DNA of 64,000 bases from Euclidia mi (GCA_944739405.2 OX123182.2:18859326-18923325); one strand, 5' to 3'; counted from the first letter of the stretch, positions 45,565 through 56,344 are shown. Program-made: numbers and translations. The notes: generated by a model from the sequence alone, not told the origin.

Positions 45565-46225
45565 CTACTTTTTCGAAGCAGCAGCACGCTTCGCCTTGGT
45601 CGCAAGTAGTTGTTTAGCTACTGGCTTCTCTGCAGCCGCAAGCTTGAGCTTACCTAGTTCGCCCACCGAAGATATACGATGACGGTTGCCATCGGGGCCA
45701 AGGATGAAGACGTATCCCTCTCTCGTCCAGCACTTCCCGACGCCGAACTTCACTCGTGCAGCCATAAAAGCTTCAGCGGGTCAGGAACTCCGACAAAGTG
45801 ATACCTGTGCCCTTCAACTTCGCCTTCGTGAACCATACGCTGACCCGCACGACTACTGACTCGAACTTGACAAGTATGTGCCTTGCCTTGTCACTGCTCG
45901 CTTGCCGTCCCATCCTGTGGCAGCGGCGCACATCATCAGCAGTGAAGGTGTCAATCTTGAGGTACTGCCTTACAACATCAGTGATCACCTGAGCCGTCTC
46001 CTCGTCCTTACGCTCCGCCACTCCGTGAAGCAGTAACATCTTGCGCCGGCTGCGCATTTCCATTTTGTCCACCTCACGGCCGACAATTTTAAATGTGGCA
46101 AACTCATTTGCTAAGCCCCCAGTGCTCTGTGGTGATTTTTTCTGCAGCTCTGCTTCAAACTTTGCCATACGTTCTTCAAGATAAATCTGCATATCAAGGA
46201 CTGTTGATGGATTGAATGTGTCCAT
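45565..46225 (-). pseudogene. LINE ORF1-like protein with one frameshift
   Basis: The first frame starts at ATG 46225 (MDTFNPSTVLDMQIYLEERM, helical region). It carries RRKMLLLHGVAERKDEETAQ and DVRRCHRMGRQASSDKARHI (RRM-like nucleic-acid binding core), then GTGITLSEFLTR and a stop. A single-base shift at about 45770 brings in the second frame, MAARVKFGVGKCWTREGYVF followed by a Lys/Ala-rich tail ending at 45565. The order LHGVxE...CxRxG...RPILVKF...LSEFLT...CWT resembles L1/L1-like ORF1 RNA-binding proteins of insect LINEs. Such proteins coat element RNA. No ORF2 lies next to it in frame, so it is an isolated ORF1 or a retrocopy; a domesticated gene seems less likely given the frameshift. Confidence 0.6.
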
Positions 46226-46734
46226 AGTGTATTTATGTTAATACTTGTTAGTAAACGGAGATAACACTACACCAGCAGGTATTCACTATTACCTATAATT
46301 ATTTCGCATTTAAATTACTGTTTACTTAATATTAACTATTTTATTAAAATTTTCTTTCCAAGCAGTATCAAATTGTACTTATTGTTTCAACTACCCACCG
46401 CTTACCTATAGATGTCTTAGTAAAGCAAACATACTTCGTTTTGCTGGTGTTTAAAGATAAAAGACTATCTTCAAGCCAGGATGTCACATTCGCTAGACCG
46501 GTTTCTGCTTGTTTAAATACCATAATCCACGTTTGGCAATGAAAAATTAACGCCGTGTCGTCAGCGAACATAACTATGTCAAGATTTGGCAGGGCAGCTA
46601 TCTTACCGAGGTCATTGATATTTATATTAAGAATAATGTAGGGCCTAAGGTGCTACCCTGCGGCACGCCATATATGCACCTAGAGTCAATACTTTCATAG
46701 CCAGCAGCTCTAAACCTTTAGTATCTATCAGTAA

Positions 46735-46813
46735 GATAGTCAGAAAACCACTTCGGGGCCACTACCCTTATTTGGTATAAGGGGAGTGACCCTGAAGTGG
46801 TTTTCTGACTATC
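46735..46813. repeat. 37-bp inverted repeat with 5-base loop (34/37 matches)
   Basis: Left arm 46735-46771 (GATAGTCAGAAAACCACTTC and on) pairs with right arm 46777-46813, loop TTGGT. The left arm, read on the minus strand, is LINE coding sequence (KWFSDYL). The right arm is an inverted duplicate of that coding sequence at the rearrangement point. Confidence 0.9.
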
Positions 46814-46943
46814 ACGGCTATTCTTTTAACCTTTGATATTAGAAGAATAACCGGCCCTTTGGCAGGCGTAGGAGACATAGGTCCAACGCGCAGAGGCCCT
46901 TTGAGAGTTTAAATCTAGAATGTGATGGGATACCTGCTGAGGC
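46809..46943 (-). repeat. second copy of the 138-bp segment at 40718-40855
   Basis: In opposite orientation it repeats GCCTCAGCAGGTATCCCATC, CAAAGGGCCTCTGCGCGTTG and GAATAGCCGTGATAG with roughly 93% identity by eye. It sits between the two halves of the LINE palm. Confidence 0.8.
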
Positions 46944-47301
46944 ACATTCTCCAAACGTCTTAGTAGAATTGGGACGGACACTGTGTCAAACGCCTTTTGT
47001 AGGTCTAAGAAGATTCCTAGGCACTTGTTACTTTTGTCTAGTTTCGTAACTAAGTTTAATGTAAGTGTTAACTTTGCGTCTTCTGTTGATTTGTTTCCTC
47101 GAAAGCCGAATTGGAAGTCACTCAGATTTTTTTTATTTTCTAAATATTTCATGACTCTCTTCTTGACACCTTTTTCTAATATTTTGGACAACGCTGATGA
47201 AAGGAAGATAGGGCGATAGTAACTTGGCACTCTCTTATCCCCAAATTTGAAAATAGGGCACACTATTGCTTTTTTCAGTAAAGCTGGGAAAAAATAATAC
47301 A

Positions 47302-47409
47302 TTAATACGCACATAACTTCTGAAAGTCAGAAGTGAGCGCTGATTTGAACCCGACACCCTCTGCATCTGTCTCAGTCTGTTGGTTTCTCCACTAGGCTAT
47401 CGCTGCCTC
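47302..47409 (-). mobile_element. SINE family C, tRNA-like head only
   Basis: On the minus strand GAGGCAGCGATAGCCTAGTG (A-box side), GGGTGTCGGGTTCAAATC (B-box) and TTATGTGCGTATTAA form the C-family head. The rest is truncated. Confidence 0.6.
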
Positions 47410-48830
47410 AAAACCAAAACGCTATATTATTATGTCCTCTTAAAGTTACTTTTTAGGGTTCCGTACCTCGAAATGAAAAAACGGAACCCTTATAGGATCA
47501 CTTTGTTGTCCGTCCGTCTGTCAAGACCCTTTTTCTTAGAAACGCGTAGAGGTATCGAACTGAAATTTATACCAAATAGTCAAATCTACGGTTCCTTGAA
47601 GCTGTGAAAAAATCAAACTTCTAAGCCAACGCAATCAAAAGATACAGCCGTTTATGCTGCAAATTTCCGCAAATATTCGAAACTCAAAACCTACAGGGTA
47701 CTTCCCGTGAACTCAGAATTTTGAAATTTGTTACTAAGCAATGTCTTATAGCATGCATAAAGGAAAAATTGCAAAACCGTAAATTTTTAGTTACAACATA
47801 TCATAAAAATATTTTTAATAATTTTAAAGTTATTACCATTTTCTCATGAACGCGTAAAGATATTAAATTGAAATTTATACCAAATACTCAAGTCTATAAT
47901 ACCTTGAAGCTGTCACAAAATCAAACTTCTATATCAATGCAATAAAAAGAAACAGCAATTTAAGCCGCATATTTTCTCGCAACTACTCGCAAGGGAATCA
48001 AAACCTACAGGGTACTTCCCGTGAACGCAGAATCTTGAAATTTGGTACGAAGCAATACCTTATAGCACAAATAAAGGGAAAATTGCGAAAATCGTAAATT
48101 TTTCGTTACATCATATAAAAAAATATTTGAATTAATTTTAAAGTTACTACCCCTTTCCTCATGAACGCGTAAAGCTATTAAAATGAAATTCATATCAAAT
48201 ACTTGGGTTTATTATACCTTTAAACTGTAACAAAATCAAACTTTTATCTCAACGCAATCAAAAGAAACAGCAATTTTACTATATTTTCAAACTCGCAACT
48301 ACTGCCAAGGGAATAAAAACCTACAGGGAACTTGCCGTAAACTTAGATTCTTGAAATTTTGAACGAGCCAACGTCTTATAGCACAGATAAAGGAAAAATT
48401 GCGAAAACCATAAATTTTTTCTTACATCATATTATTGTGATAAAAAAAGGGAAATTAAAAGTTACTAGCCCTTTCCTTATGAATGCATAGAGGTATTAAA
48501 TTGAAGTTCATATCAATTACTCAAATCTATAATATCTTTAAGCTGTAACAGAATCAAACTTCTAAGCCAACGCAAACAAAAGATACAGCTGTTTATGCCG
48601 CAAATTCTCGAAAATTTTCGAAACTCACAAGGGAATCAAAAACTACAGGGTACTTCCCATGAACTGAGAATCTTGCAATTTGGTACAAGACCACTACTTA
48701 TAGCACAGATAAAGAAAAAAATCGATAAATGTAAATTTTTAGTTACGTCATATAATAAAAACATTTTTTAAATTTTAAAGTTTGTACCTCTTGCCTCATG
48801 AACGTGTAGAGTTATTAAATTGAAATTCGT

Positions 48831-49132
48831 ATCAAATACTCAGGTCTGTTTAATTATTACTTATCGCTTGTCCCGTGCCTAGGAAAACACGTTAAGCCTT
48901 CGGTCTCAGTTGTCATAAAGATCTTTGACAGTCGTTACAGGGCATCAGTACCATTATTAATCAACTGACACTAGTCTAAACCATGGAATATCGCTATCTC
49001 TTCGGGTTGCGGAGGTCAGACAGGCAGTCCCTGGAAAAGCTAATATTCAGCCAAATCCGGTTAAACTAGTAAGCGGACCCCAGATTGAAACTGGGGTAAC
49101 GCTAAGAGGATGATGATCAAATACTCAGGTCT
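48831..49132 (+). mobile_element. SINE-like repeat, family D, 17-bp target duplication
   Basis: Element 48848-49115 lies between ATCAAATACTCAGGTCT at 48831-48847 and 49116-49132. The duplicated site is tandem-array sequence, so the insertion postdates the array. It ends GATGAT. This is the best-delimited D copy and shows that D moves with LINE-style duplications. Confidence 0.9.
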
Positions 49133-49388
49133 ATTACACCGTTAAGCTGTAATAAAATCAAACTTCTATGCCAACTCAATCAACAGAAACGGCAATTTAA
49201 ACACATTTTCAAACTCGCAACTACTTGCAAGGGAATCAAAACCTACAGGGTACTTCCCGTGAACTCAGAATCTTGAAATTTGTTACGAAGCAAACTCTTA
49301 TAGCATAGATAAAGGAAAAATTGCGAAACCCATAAATTTTTAGTTACATCATATAATTAAAATATTTTTAATAATTTTAAAGCTGCTG

Positions 49389-49645
49389 CTTCTCCATCAT
49401 ACATCCGCGTGGTGACGGATTAAGAATACGGAATGTCACCACCCCATATGATCCGATGGGTGTCGTAAGAGCCGACAGAAGGAGCATATTATGCAGAGAA
49501 CGGCACAGTAAGAGAAGGAAAACTTCATACAAACCCTATACCAAACCCGTTTGGCCAGCGTGGTATAGTAGGCCGATTCCTCCTTTAAAGGAGAGGCCTA
49601 GTCCAGCAGTGGACTGTTAAAGGCTGATGACGATGACTTCTTCAT
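49389..49645 (+). mobile_element. SINE-like element B, copy 4, 9-bp target duplication
   Basis: Element 49398-49636 lies between CTTCTCCAT (49389-49397) and CTTCTTCAT (49637-49645). It starts near ATCCGCGTGGTGACGGATTA and ends CAGCAGTGGACTGTTAAAGG then CTGATGACGATGA. It too sits in the 315-bp array. Confidence 0.8.
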
Positions 49646-49899
49646 GAACCCTTAGAGGTATAAAATTGAAATTCATATCAAATGCTCAAGACAAAACTAA
49701 AGGGTATTTCCAGTCGATCTAGAATCTTGAAATCTGGCATAAAGCAACGTTTTATAGCACACAGGAAAATTTTTGAAAACCCTAAATTTTTAGTTACATC
49801 ACATATTTTTTTAAATAATTATATGTTCTTACAGGTTTGTACGGAACCCTCGGTGCGGGAGTCCGACTCGCACTTGACCGGTTTTTATTTATAGTTATA

Positions 49900-51105
49900 C
49901 TAGCTGACCCAGCGAACTCCGTATCGCCTTTTTAAGAGTTTTTATTTAATTTCCTTTTTTCCAAGCCCCTTTTGCCAAAGTTACCATTGACTAAGCGCTT
50001 GATCTCTTATCATTTCAGAGTCTACAAACGATGAACAAACAAACATAGAATTTTATATAGTTTTAAATTCCCCATTCCTTAAAATATCGGAGACGATACC
50101 CATATCGACATCAGAGGCGATACCCATATTGATTTTTTAAATTTTTCTCATCCGCCATCTTTGATTTCCCATCCACCATCTTGAATCACGAAATAAATGG
50201 TGCTTTTGAATTCCCCATTCCTTAAAATATTGGAGACGATACCCATATCGACTTTAAAAAAAATCCCGTCCGCCATCTATGATTCCCTATACGACATCTT
50301 TGATCACGAAATAGATGTTGTATTTGGATTCTCCATCCCTTAGATCATCAGAGACGATACCCATTGTGATTTTTTAAATCTTTTCCATCCGCCATCTTCG
50401 ATTTCCCATCCACCATCTTGAATCCCAAAACAGAGGTTGTATTTGGATTCCCCATCCCTTTCAACATCGCAGACGATACCAATATTGATTTTTAAAATTT
50501 TTCCCATCCGCCATCTTTGGTTTACCATCCACCATCTTTGATCACGAAATAGATGTTTTATTTCAATTCCCCACCCCTTAAAATATCGAAGGCGATACCC
50601 ATATTGAATTTTAAAATTTTCTCATCCACCATCTTTGATTTCCCGTCCGCCATCTTGGATCACTAAATAAATTTCATATTATTAATCAGCGTCCCGAAAA
50701 TCTCGAAAACGATTCCCATATAGATTGTATCCTATTCGTTTAGCCTTTTTTGCCTTTGACCCAACCCTCCCTCTTCTCGTTTGGCCATTTTATTATTTTT
50801 GTCTGGCCCCTAAAAGTTGTGGCGTAATTTTATATAGCCTTTTGGAATAATTGGGCTATCATAGGCAATAACAATTATTAATATCCGACTGCTAGTTCCT
50901 GAGATTAGCCGACATTATCATTTAGCCTTTTTAGCCTTTTGCCTGGCTCCAAAGAGTCAGAGCGTTATGTTATATGGCCTATATCCTTCCGGAATAACTG
51001 GCCTATCGTATACAAAAAAATTTTTCAGCTCCGACTGGTAGTTCCTGAGATTAGCGCGTTCAAACAAACAAACAAACTCTTCCGCTTTATTATATTAGTA
51101 AAGAT
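49900..51105 (+). repeat. dispersed repeat with 119-bp internal tandem units
   Basis: It begins CTAGCTGACCCAGCGAACTC and ends near TTATTATATTAGTAAAGATA. Inside, GATACCCAT-type sites recur at 50119, 50238, 50356, 50475, 50594 and (degenerate) 50711, a period of about 119 bp. Each unit holds the phrase CATCCGCCATCTTTGATTTC. The outer phrases are familiar from many lepidopteran genomes, class unknown to me. Confidence 0.7.
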
Positions 51106-51439
51106 AGATGTCGTTTTAACTGTTTAAGAAACATAACTGCAAAAATATTATCGGGTATCTGCGACGTTTCGTTAAAGAGGCCAATATGGCGACTGTAATT
51201 TGTCTGTCAGAACCATTAAAATTTAACAAAATACTCACACAATCCGAATTTTGCGGATATGTTGTCGACTCGAAATATTTATTATTTAATGTTTTGTCAT
51301 TCAGGTAAGGTTTCGATGTACTCCTTGACGAAATTATTAATATAAGATTTGACACTGCGATAGCAGCGCAGTCTGTCGGTTCCAATGTGAAACGTTCCAA
51401 CATCCACAACTACTTAGAAATTAAAAATTAAGTAAAAAA

Positions 51440-51590
51440 ACATTTTCCAGTTGACTAAATTGTGAATCTAAACCATTCTCAAGTCCCCTTGAACACACAC
51501 AAAAAAATTTATCAAGATCGGTCCATTCGTTTAGAAGGAGTTCAGTGATATACACACGCACACAAGAAATATATATATTAAGATTTAATA
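51440..51590 (+). repeat. end of a dispersed repeat
   Basis: ATCAAGATCGGTCCATTCGT, TTAGAAGGAGTTCAGTGATA and a final ATATATATTAAGATT are a recurrent insect repeat end, from memory. The start is not definable. Confidence 0.45.
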
Positions 51591-52177
51591 TTGAATACTG
51601 GTAGACATACTATAAAATTATACGTTAAGTACAACAGAATTGTAACTAATTCTAACTTTTTGGTAATTTACAAACAATGGCCACGAGTTTATTAAGAAAG
51701 TTTTCTCATAAAGAATTTAACCCTTTGTGAATCCAGCGATTACATAGTAAAAGTTGCTTTTAATATTCATAAGCATTACTTAGTGACTAAGATGAATAAA
51801 TTATTTGAAATTTACTCTCTTAAACTAACGTTATAGTTTTACATGCCTACTCAGATTACTAGACTTTATATATCTAAATAATAAAAAGGTAAAAAGTAGC
51901 ACCTGCGACCGCCGTATGGGAAGATCACGTAACTGATATTAAACTTGCAACCACAGTTGGTGACAGCAATGACTTTTCGAAGTTGTGAAATTATAGAAAT
52001 ATTAAATTGTAAATTTTTGCTTATCCTGTGAAAACATGTATGAATTATAATTTAAGGGAACATCGAATGTCTCATCGACTGGTTTTTTTCTTAAACTAAG
52101 GCGATTAAATACATATTTTTGCATAGCTGTGATATCTATTCTGTTGAGTTCTCAATACTCAGGTATTGAATTCCTAA
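51591..52177. other. AT-rich spacer, no gene
   Basis: No supported feature. Confidence 0.45.
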
Positions 52178-53104
52178 TGGCTGCTACACACAGTGCCGGC
52201 GGCACGATCCGGCGGCTTTTGTCGCTCAGCTCATGCCGCCAGCTTTTGGCGGGCGTCGGGCATCGGCCGCAGAAAGCCACCGGGCATCATTCCAGTTGTA
52301 TAGAACGTAGGGTTGCCATATATTTTTGCCAAATTTTTCTATCTTTAAATGTTTCATAGCTTGTTTGATAATAAATATTAAAAATAAACAATTATTTTTT
52401 AACTACGTTAATTATTGACGTTTTATTTCTTTCTTGTCGCCACTTTGGATTCATCACTGAACTCTTTAATTCTGAACTTCTGAAGTGGCGAGGATGGAGA
52501 CGGAGATGTGATTTTGAGTATAAATTGCCTCCGTGGTTCAGTGGATAGCATATGCGACTGCTGATTGAAGGTCCCGGGTTCGATTCCCGGGTCTGGGTAT
52601 TTCCGAATTCTCAGTAGCAGCACGGAGTCTGTTGATGTGCCCGGTAACGGCAATAGGCTCGCCCCCTATTACGTGAGACCTAAAAATTCATGACGAAATG
52701 TGGGTGTAATATTACACCTCTGCCTACCCCTTCGGGGATACAGGCGTGAGTCTATACTATTGCCAATTGCCATTTTCTGTAAAATATATTTACCATCAGT
52801 GGTGAATTTCTTTTAGATCTCTTTGAGCCTAAATAGCTCCCATCATCCATTTAACTTACGTGTAACGTTATATAGATAAGTATTCATAATTAGTGTTTGG
52901 TTTTACACGTCACAGTAAGGGTTGGAAGTAAAGTTTTCACATACTTTATTTGTATACAAAAGTATAATACCAAAAATAAAGTAAGAAACGTATGGTTGAC
53001 AACCCTAATAGAACGACCACACACAAGTAGCAAGTTGAAACCCGCGGCCGGCCGGCGGCGTCTTTGTGTACCGGTCATGCCGCCGGCACTGTGTGTAGCA
53101 GCCA
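52178..53104. mobile_element. pair of GC-rich repeats in inverted orientation around a SINE
   Basis: The outermost 27 bp, TGGCTGCTACACACAGTGCC + GGCGGCA (52178-52204), are the exact reverse complement of 53078-53104. Each unit continues inward for about 115-140 bp with weaker similarity to TAGGGTTG near 52311 and 52998. Either these are terminal inverted repeats of one 0.93-kb element or two independent MITEs inserted head to head. No matching target duplication was found. Confidence 0.6.
52526..52757 (+). mobile_element. tRNA-derived SINE, family A, full length
   Basis: It starts TTGCCTCCGTGGTTCAGTGG and carries GGTTCGATTCCCGGGT, ACGGAGTCTGTTGATGTGCC, CTCGCCCCCTATTACGTGAG and the end CTACCCCTTCGGGGATACAG then GCGTGAG. 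It is the cleanest A copy and was used to define the family. Confidence 0.85.
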
Positions 53105-53774
53105 AAGAATCGCCCCCGGATCAAAATCGTTAGAATTTTGACCTCCTTGTTTTTGTCGATTCAATAATATTAACGTGCCATGTAACTTAAATTCGGAGAA
53201 ACCGATCTGCACCTAAAAATACTAATACCGATTGCGATGCAAATATTAGGAAAAATATTTGGAGTGCAAAGCTTTGCTTTTTTATTTCTTTTAAGCCCAT
53301 TTTTCGTCATCGTTCCTAGAGATCATTCAATGCAGTGTACGTTTAATTCCTATTAAAAAGTACAAAGACCGCATTGCTGTAAAATTCTAAGAATTGACTT
53401 AGAAATAAACTCGCCACTTAAACATTCTATGAGCACAATTCAAGTTTTTCTTCTCAGCCACTGAGTTCAGAGTTGAAAGCAAATTGTTTCACAGAAAATG
53501 TTAGTTAATTCAACCGTCGACGGTAATCAGTGGACGGACAGCATCTTGTTAAGTTGTAATTAGCGTCCCCTTTGACAATCCGTGTGCTTAAGTAAGAAAT
53601 TAAGTACGGTCTAGAAAAAGTATTCTGATCCATCCAATTCCGACTCTATACCCAAGAACCAAAGTACTTTATCACTTGATGTTTTATTGTACACTTACGT
53701 TTTCTATCCATGTTTTTTTGGGTTTTAGGTTTATGTGTCTGTTTTTTAATTTCAGAATTCTTATACGTACGTCT
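53105..53774. other. AT-rich spacer, no gene
   Basis: No supported feature. Confidence 0.45.
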
Positions 53775-54001
53775 AAGCAGCGATAGCGGAGTGGAGAGAC
53801 CGACAGACTGCTACGCAGTGGGTCTCGGGTTCGAATCCACGGCACGCAACTATGACTTTTCGGAATTAAGTGCGTATTAAATTGTTAATTATCGCTTGCT
53901 TATCGGTGAAAGAAAACATCGTGAGGAAACCTGCATGTCTAAGAGTTCTCCATAATGTTCTCGAAAAGAAAACAGAAGAAGACATGTGTGAAGTCTGCCA
54001 A
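53775..54001 (+). mobile_element. tRNA-derived SINE, family C, 3'-truncated
   Basis: It starts AGCAGCGATAGCGGAGTGGA. The B-box GGGTTCGAATCCACGG follows, then GACTTTTCGGAATTAAGTGC, TTAATTATCGCTTGCTTATC and GTGAGGAAACCTGCATGTCT. It breaks off at GTCTGCCAA where a minus-strand LINE tail begins. This copy defines the C-family head. Confidence 0.8.
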
Positions 54002-54002
54002 C

Positions 54003-54260
54003 AAGTCATGTCAAGTCAAGTCAAAATCATTTATTCATTTAGGCCACAAAGTGACGCTTATGAACGTCAAAAATTAAAGTTAATTACTAGATGATTCTAC
54101 ATTTACATTTACTGCCACGTTCACAATGCAATAGGTAGAACCACAAGAAAGAACGGGCAATAAAACTCGTGGCCACTCTTTTTAACTGCCAGTATAAAAT
54201 AAAATCTAAAAAATATGGCAGCTGTCGATATATAATAATCATATTTGCAATTAATTTTAA
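54003..54260 (-). mobile_element. LINE 3' end (non-coding)
   Basis: On the minus strand GGCCTAAATGAATAAATGAT is followed by a (GACTT)n tail against the truncated SINE. Upstream, GGCCACGAGTTTTATTGCCC is 3' UTR-like. No coding part is recognised. Confidence 0.45.
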
Positions 54261-54660
54261 AATTATATAAACCCATGAATAAATTCAATAGTCGTACTTA
54301 AAAAGATATTTGAATAGAGCTAAATAAGTTAATAAATATATTTGCCGCTTTGAGTGACGCAGTATAAGCAATTCTGTGCTGTAATTTATACAGTGCCACA
54401 AAGACAACCACATCATACCAATAATGGAACAGACGTTGGAATTTTTATTGAGATGCAGTTGAGACAATATATTTCTGGCGTGAGAGGCTGATTTGGCGGT
54501 GAGCCTCAATGCCTCCACTAACATACTGGCCGCCGCGTCGGCCCCGACCTGCCGCCACGGAAAAGAAAAAAGTGCCTGTTGTCAAACGTCATAATTTTTA
54601 ATACTATTGTTATTGTATTTTATTGTATATAAGTTTTTAGTGTATATATTAAGTTTTTAT
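54261..54660. other. spacer, no gene
   Basis: No supported feature; GC-rich patch at 54.53-54.56 kb is unassigned. Confidence 0.35.
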
Positions 54661-56335
54661 GTCGAATAACGGTGGCAAAAGTGGTGAGGAAACAGGTGCC
54701 AGTCAACCTGGCACATCGACTACTCTGGTGCGCTGCTTTGTTCCCAGGCACGTTTCTTTAAAGGTGAGCGGGGCCTAATAGTACATTTTGGTAAAATACA
54801 CAAAAACCAGAATGTACTTTCTGGCCCCAATATATCAACACACAACACCACACAAAATATGCAAACAGTCCCGAATGAAATTCCTTTTTGGCAATATTTA
54901 AGTAAATTAAAAAATTCAATTCCGATCATCAAACTAATTCCCCGGGGTGCAAGGCCTTCAGTGGCCCAAAATCTGGCACACTGCGTAGATCTTGTGGTCC
55001 GGGAGAATTCTTTGACGGCTTGGGAACAACTTTTCACTTTTCCCTATAGAATATTACACGCACAAGAAGACCGGCTAACTAAAAAATCTCTTACAGCAAA
55101 ATTAAGGAAAATTGTACCTTTTCGGCATCCAAATTAAACTACAATATTCATCTAAAATATATCGTTATAATTCTATCTACCACCACGTAGAAACAAAACT
55201 GAGGGAATTTGATATTAGGGGAGCGTCCAGGCTCTTATTTAGTAGCGATTGGCGCCTTGCTCTGCCGACACACTCGCGAGTCTGCAGAGCAGGCATCCAG
55301 CGCCAGGGGATAACCTCTCTTTCCCTGATCCACCTAACATGGATTCTGATTTTCTCAGCATTACAGCCAAGGACGTGGTTGGTGCGGTTTGCTCCTTCCA
55401 AAGTGGTTCCGCTGGTGGTCTCGACGGCTTGATACCACAACATCTGAAGGATCTTGTGTGTTCAAGCGTCGGGGCGGCCGGCGACACGCTTTTGAGGGAG
55501 CTTACGGCCTTAATCAACCTAATGCTCTCCGGCAATGTGAACGATGACATCGTCGATATTTTGTATGGCGCTAATTTATGTGCCTTACAGAAGAGAGACG
55601 GTGGCATTCGTCCCATTGCCGTTGGGAGTACATACAGGCGTAAGGCAGCCAAGATATGCTGCCGACATTATAAACCTACTTTGGCAAGTAAATTTCAGCC
55701 CCTGCAGCTTGGCTTCGGTTCTAAGTGGGGCTGCGAGGCTGCCATACATGCCCTGTCTACGTACCTTGGCTGTAATGGAGGTGACGTTATCCTGAAGGTT
55801 GATTTGAAAAATGCCTTTAACTCGGTGAACAAGGACACCTTGTTAACACAAGTTAAAATAGAAACACCCAAAATTTATAACTTTATTTGGCAGTGTTACA
55901 GAAGTTAGAAGGGTGTCCCTTCTAAATTAATATATAAAGAAAATCTTTTGGAATCCGCTGTTGGCTGTCAACAAGGTGACCCTCTTGGACCACAAATTTT
56001 CAGTTTAGCTATTCATCCAATCATCAACCAGTTAAATTCAAAATTTAATGTCTGGTACCTGGACGATGGCACCCTCGCGGGGCGGGTTGAGACAGTTTAT
56101 GAAGATCTAGCACTCCTGAAATCAAAATTCTTGTCAATCGGTGCAGAACTCAACCCAAGCAAATGTGAAATTTTTATTAACACCAGTTTAGACAAATCTG
56201 CCATACTGTCAAAATTCCAAAATCTGGCGCCGAATATTACCCACATCGAAAAAAGTTCTCTTCACCTTCTTGGGTCCCCAATTTTAGACGAAGGTTTTGA
56301 TTCATTTTTACATGGAAAAATTCAAAATTTTAGTG
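54661..56335 (+). pseudogene. YLDD-type reverse transcriptase element (family G), copy 2
   Basis: A plausible ATG at 54661 opens MSNNGGKSGEETGASQPG. In a nearby frame ERGLIVHFGKIHKN looks like half of a C2H2 zinc finger. The next stretch (54861 on) reads IIKLIPRGARPSVAQNLAHC. The polymerase follows with GGLDGLIPQHLKDLVCSSVG, ALQKRDGGIRPIAVGSTYRR, LQLGFGSKWGCEAAIHALST, VILKVDLKNAFNSVNKDTLL (motif A), a shift, QQGDPLGP (55969-55992) and WYLDD (YLDD 56056-56067). It ends at GSPILDEGFDSFLH near 56330, where an RTE-like LINE begins. A zinc finger plus polymerase plus the C-terminal KRPDG seen in copy 1 is the layout of R2-like elements, but motif A and B wording differ from the LINE clades I know. 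Several frameshifts disable it. Confidence 0.7.
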
Positions 56336-56344
56336 AAATTTCAG

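Larger units (their letters stand above)
46345..47290 (-). pseudogene. Jockey-superfamily LINE fragment, rearranged in the palm
   Basis: The minus strand from about 47290 reads LLKKAIVCPIFKFGD, SYYRPIFLSSALSKILEKGV, LSDFQFGFRGNKSTEDAKL and CLGIFLDLQKAFDTVSVPIL (motif A) to LLRRLEN. Similarity then stops and a foreign 135-bp repeat and palindrome intervene. It resumes WFSDYLTDRY, YGVPQGSTLGPTLF (motif B) and MFADDTALIF (FADD box), ending near 46345. The frame is shifted after motif B. The break lies between motif A and the following helix. Confidence 0.75.
47455..49893 (+). repeat. repeat unit with short inverted ends and a 315-bp internal tandem array
   Basis: AGGGTTCCGTAC (47455-47466) and GTACGGAACCCT (49839-49850) are 12-bp inverted copies near the two ends, the right followed by CGAGTCCGACTCGCAC-like sequence (CGGTGCGGGAGTCCGACTCG). 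Between them a unit of about 315 bp recurs: CTACAGGG occurs at 47691, 48005, 48321, 48643 and 49243 (285 bp of this last interval is the inserted D element), and a degenerate, shortened unit ends near 49830. Each unit has AAGCTGT-ACAAAATCAAACTT, ACTTCCCGTGAAC and CTTATAGCA. I recall the terminal phrases as a common lepidopteran repeat but cannot name its class. Confidence 0.75.
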
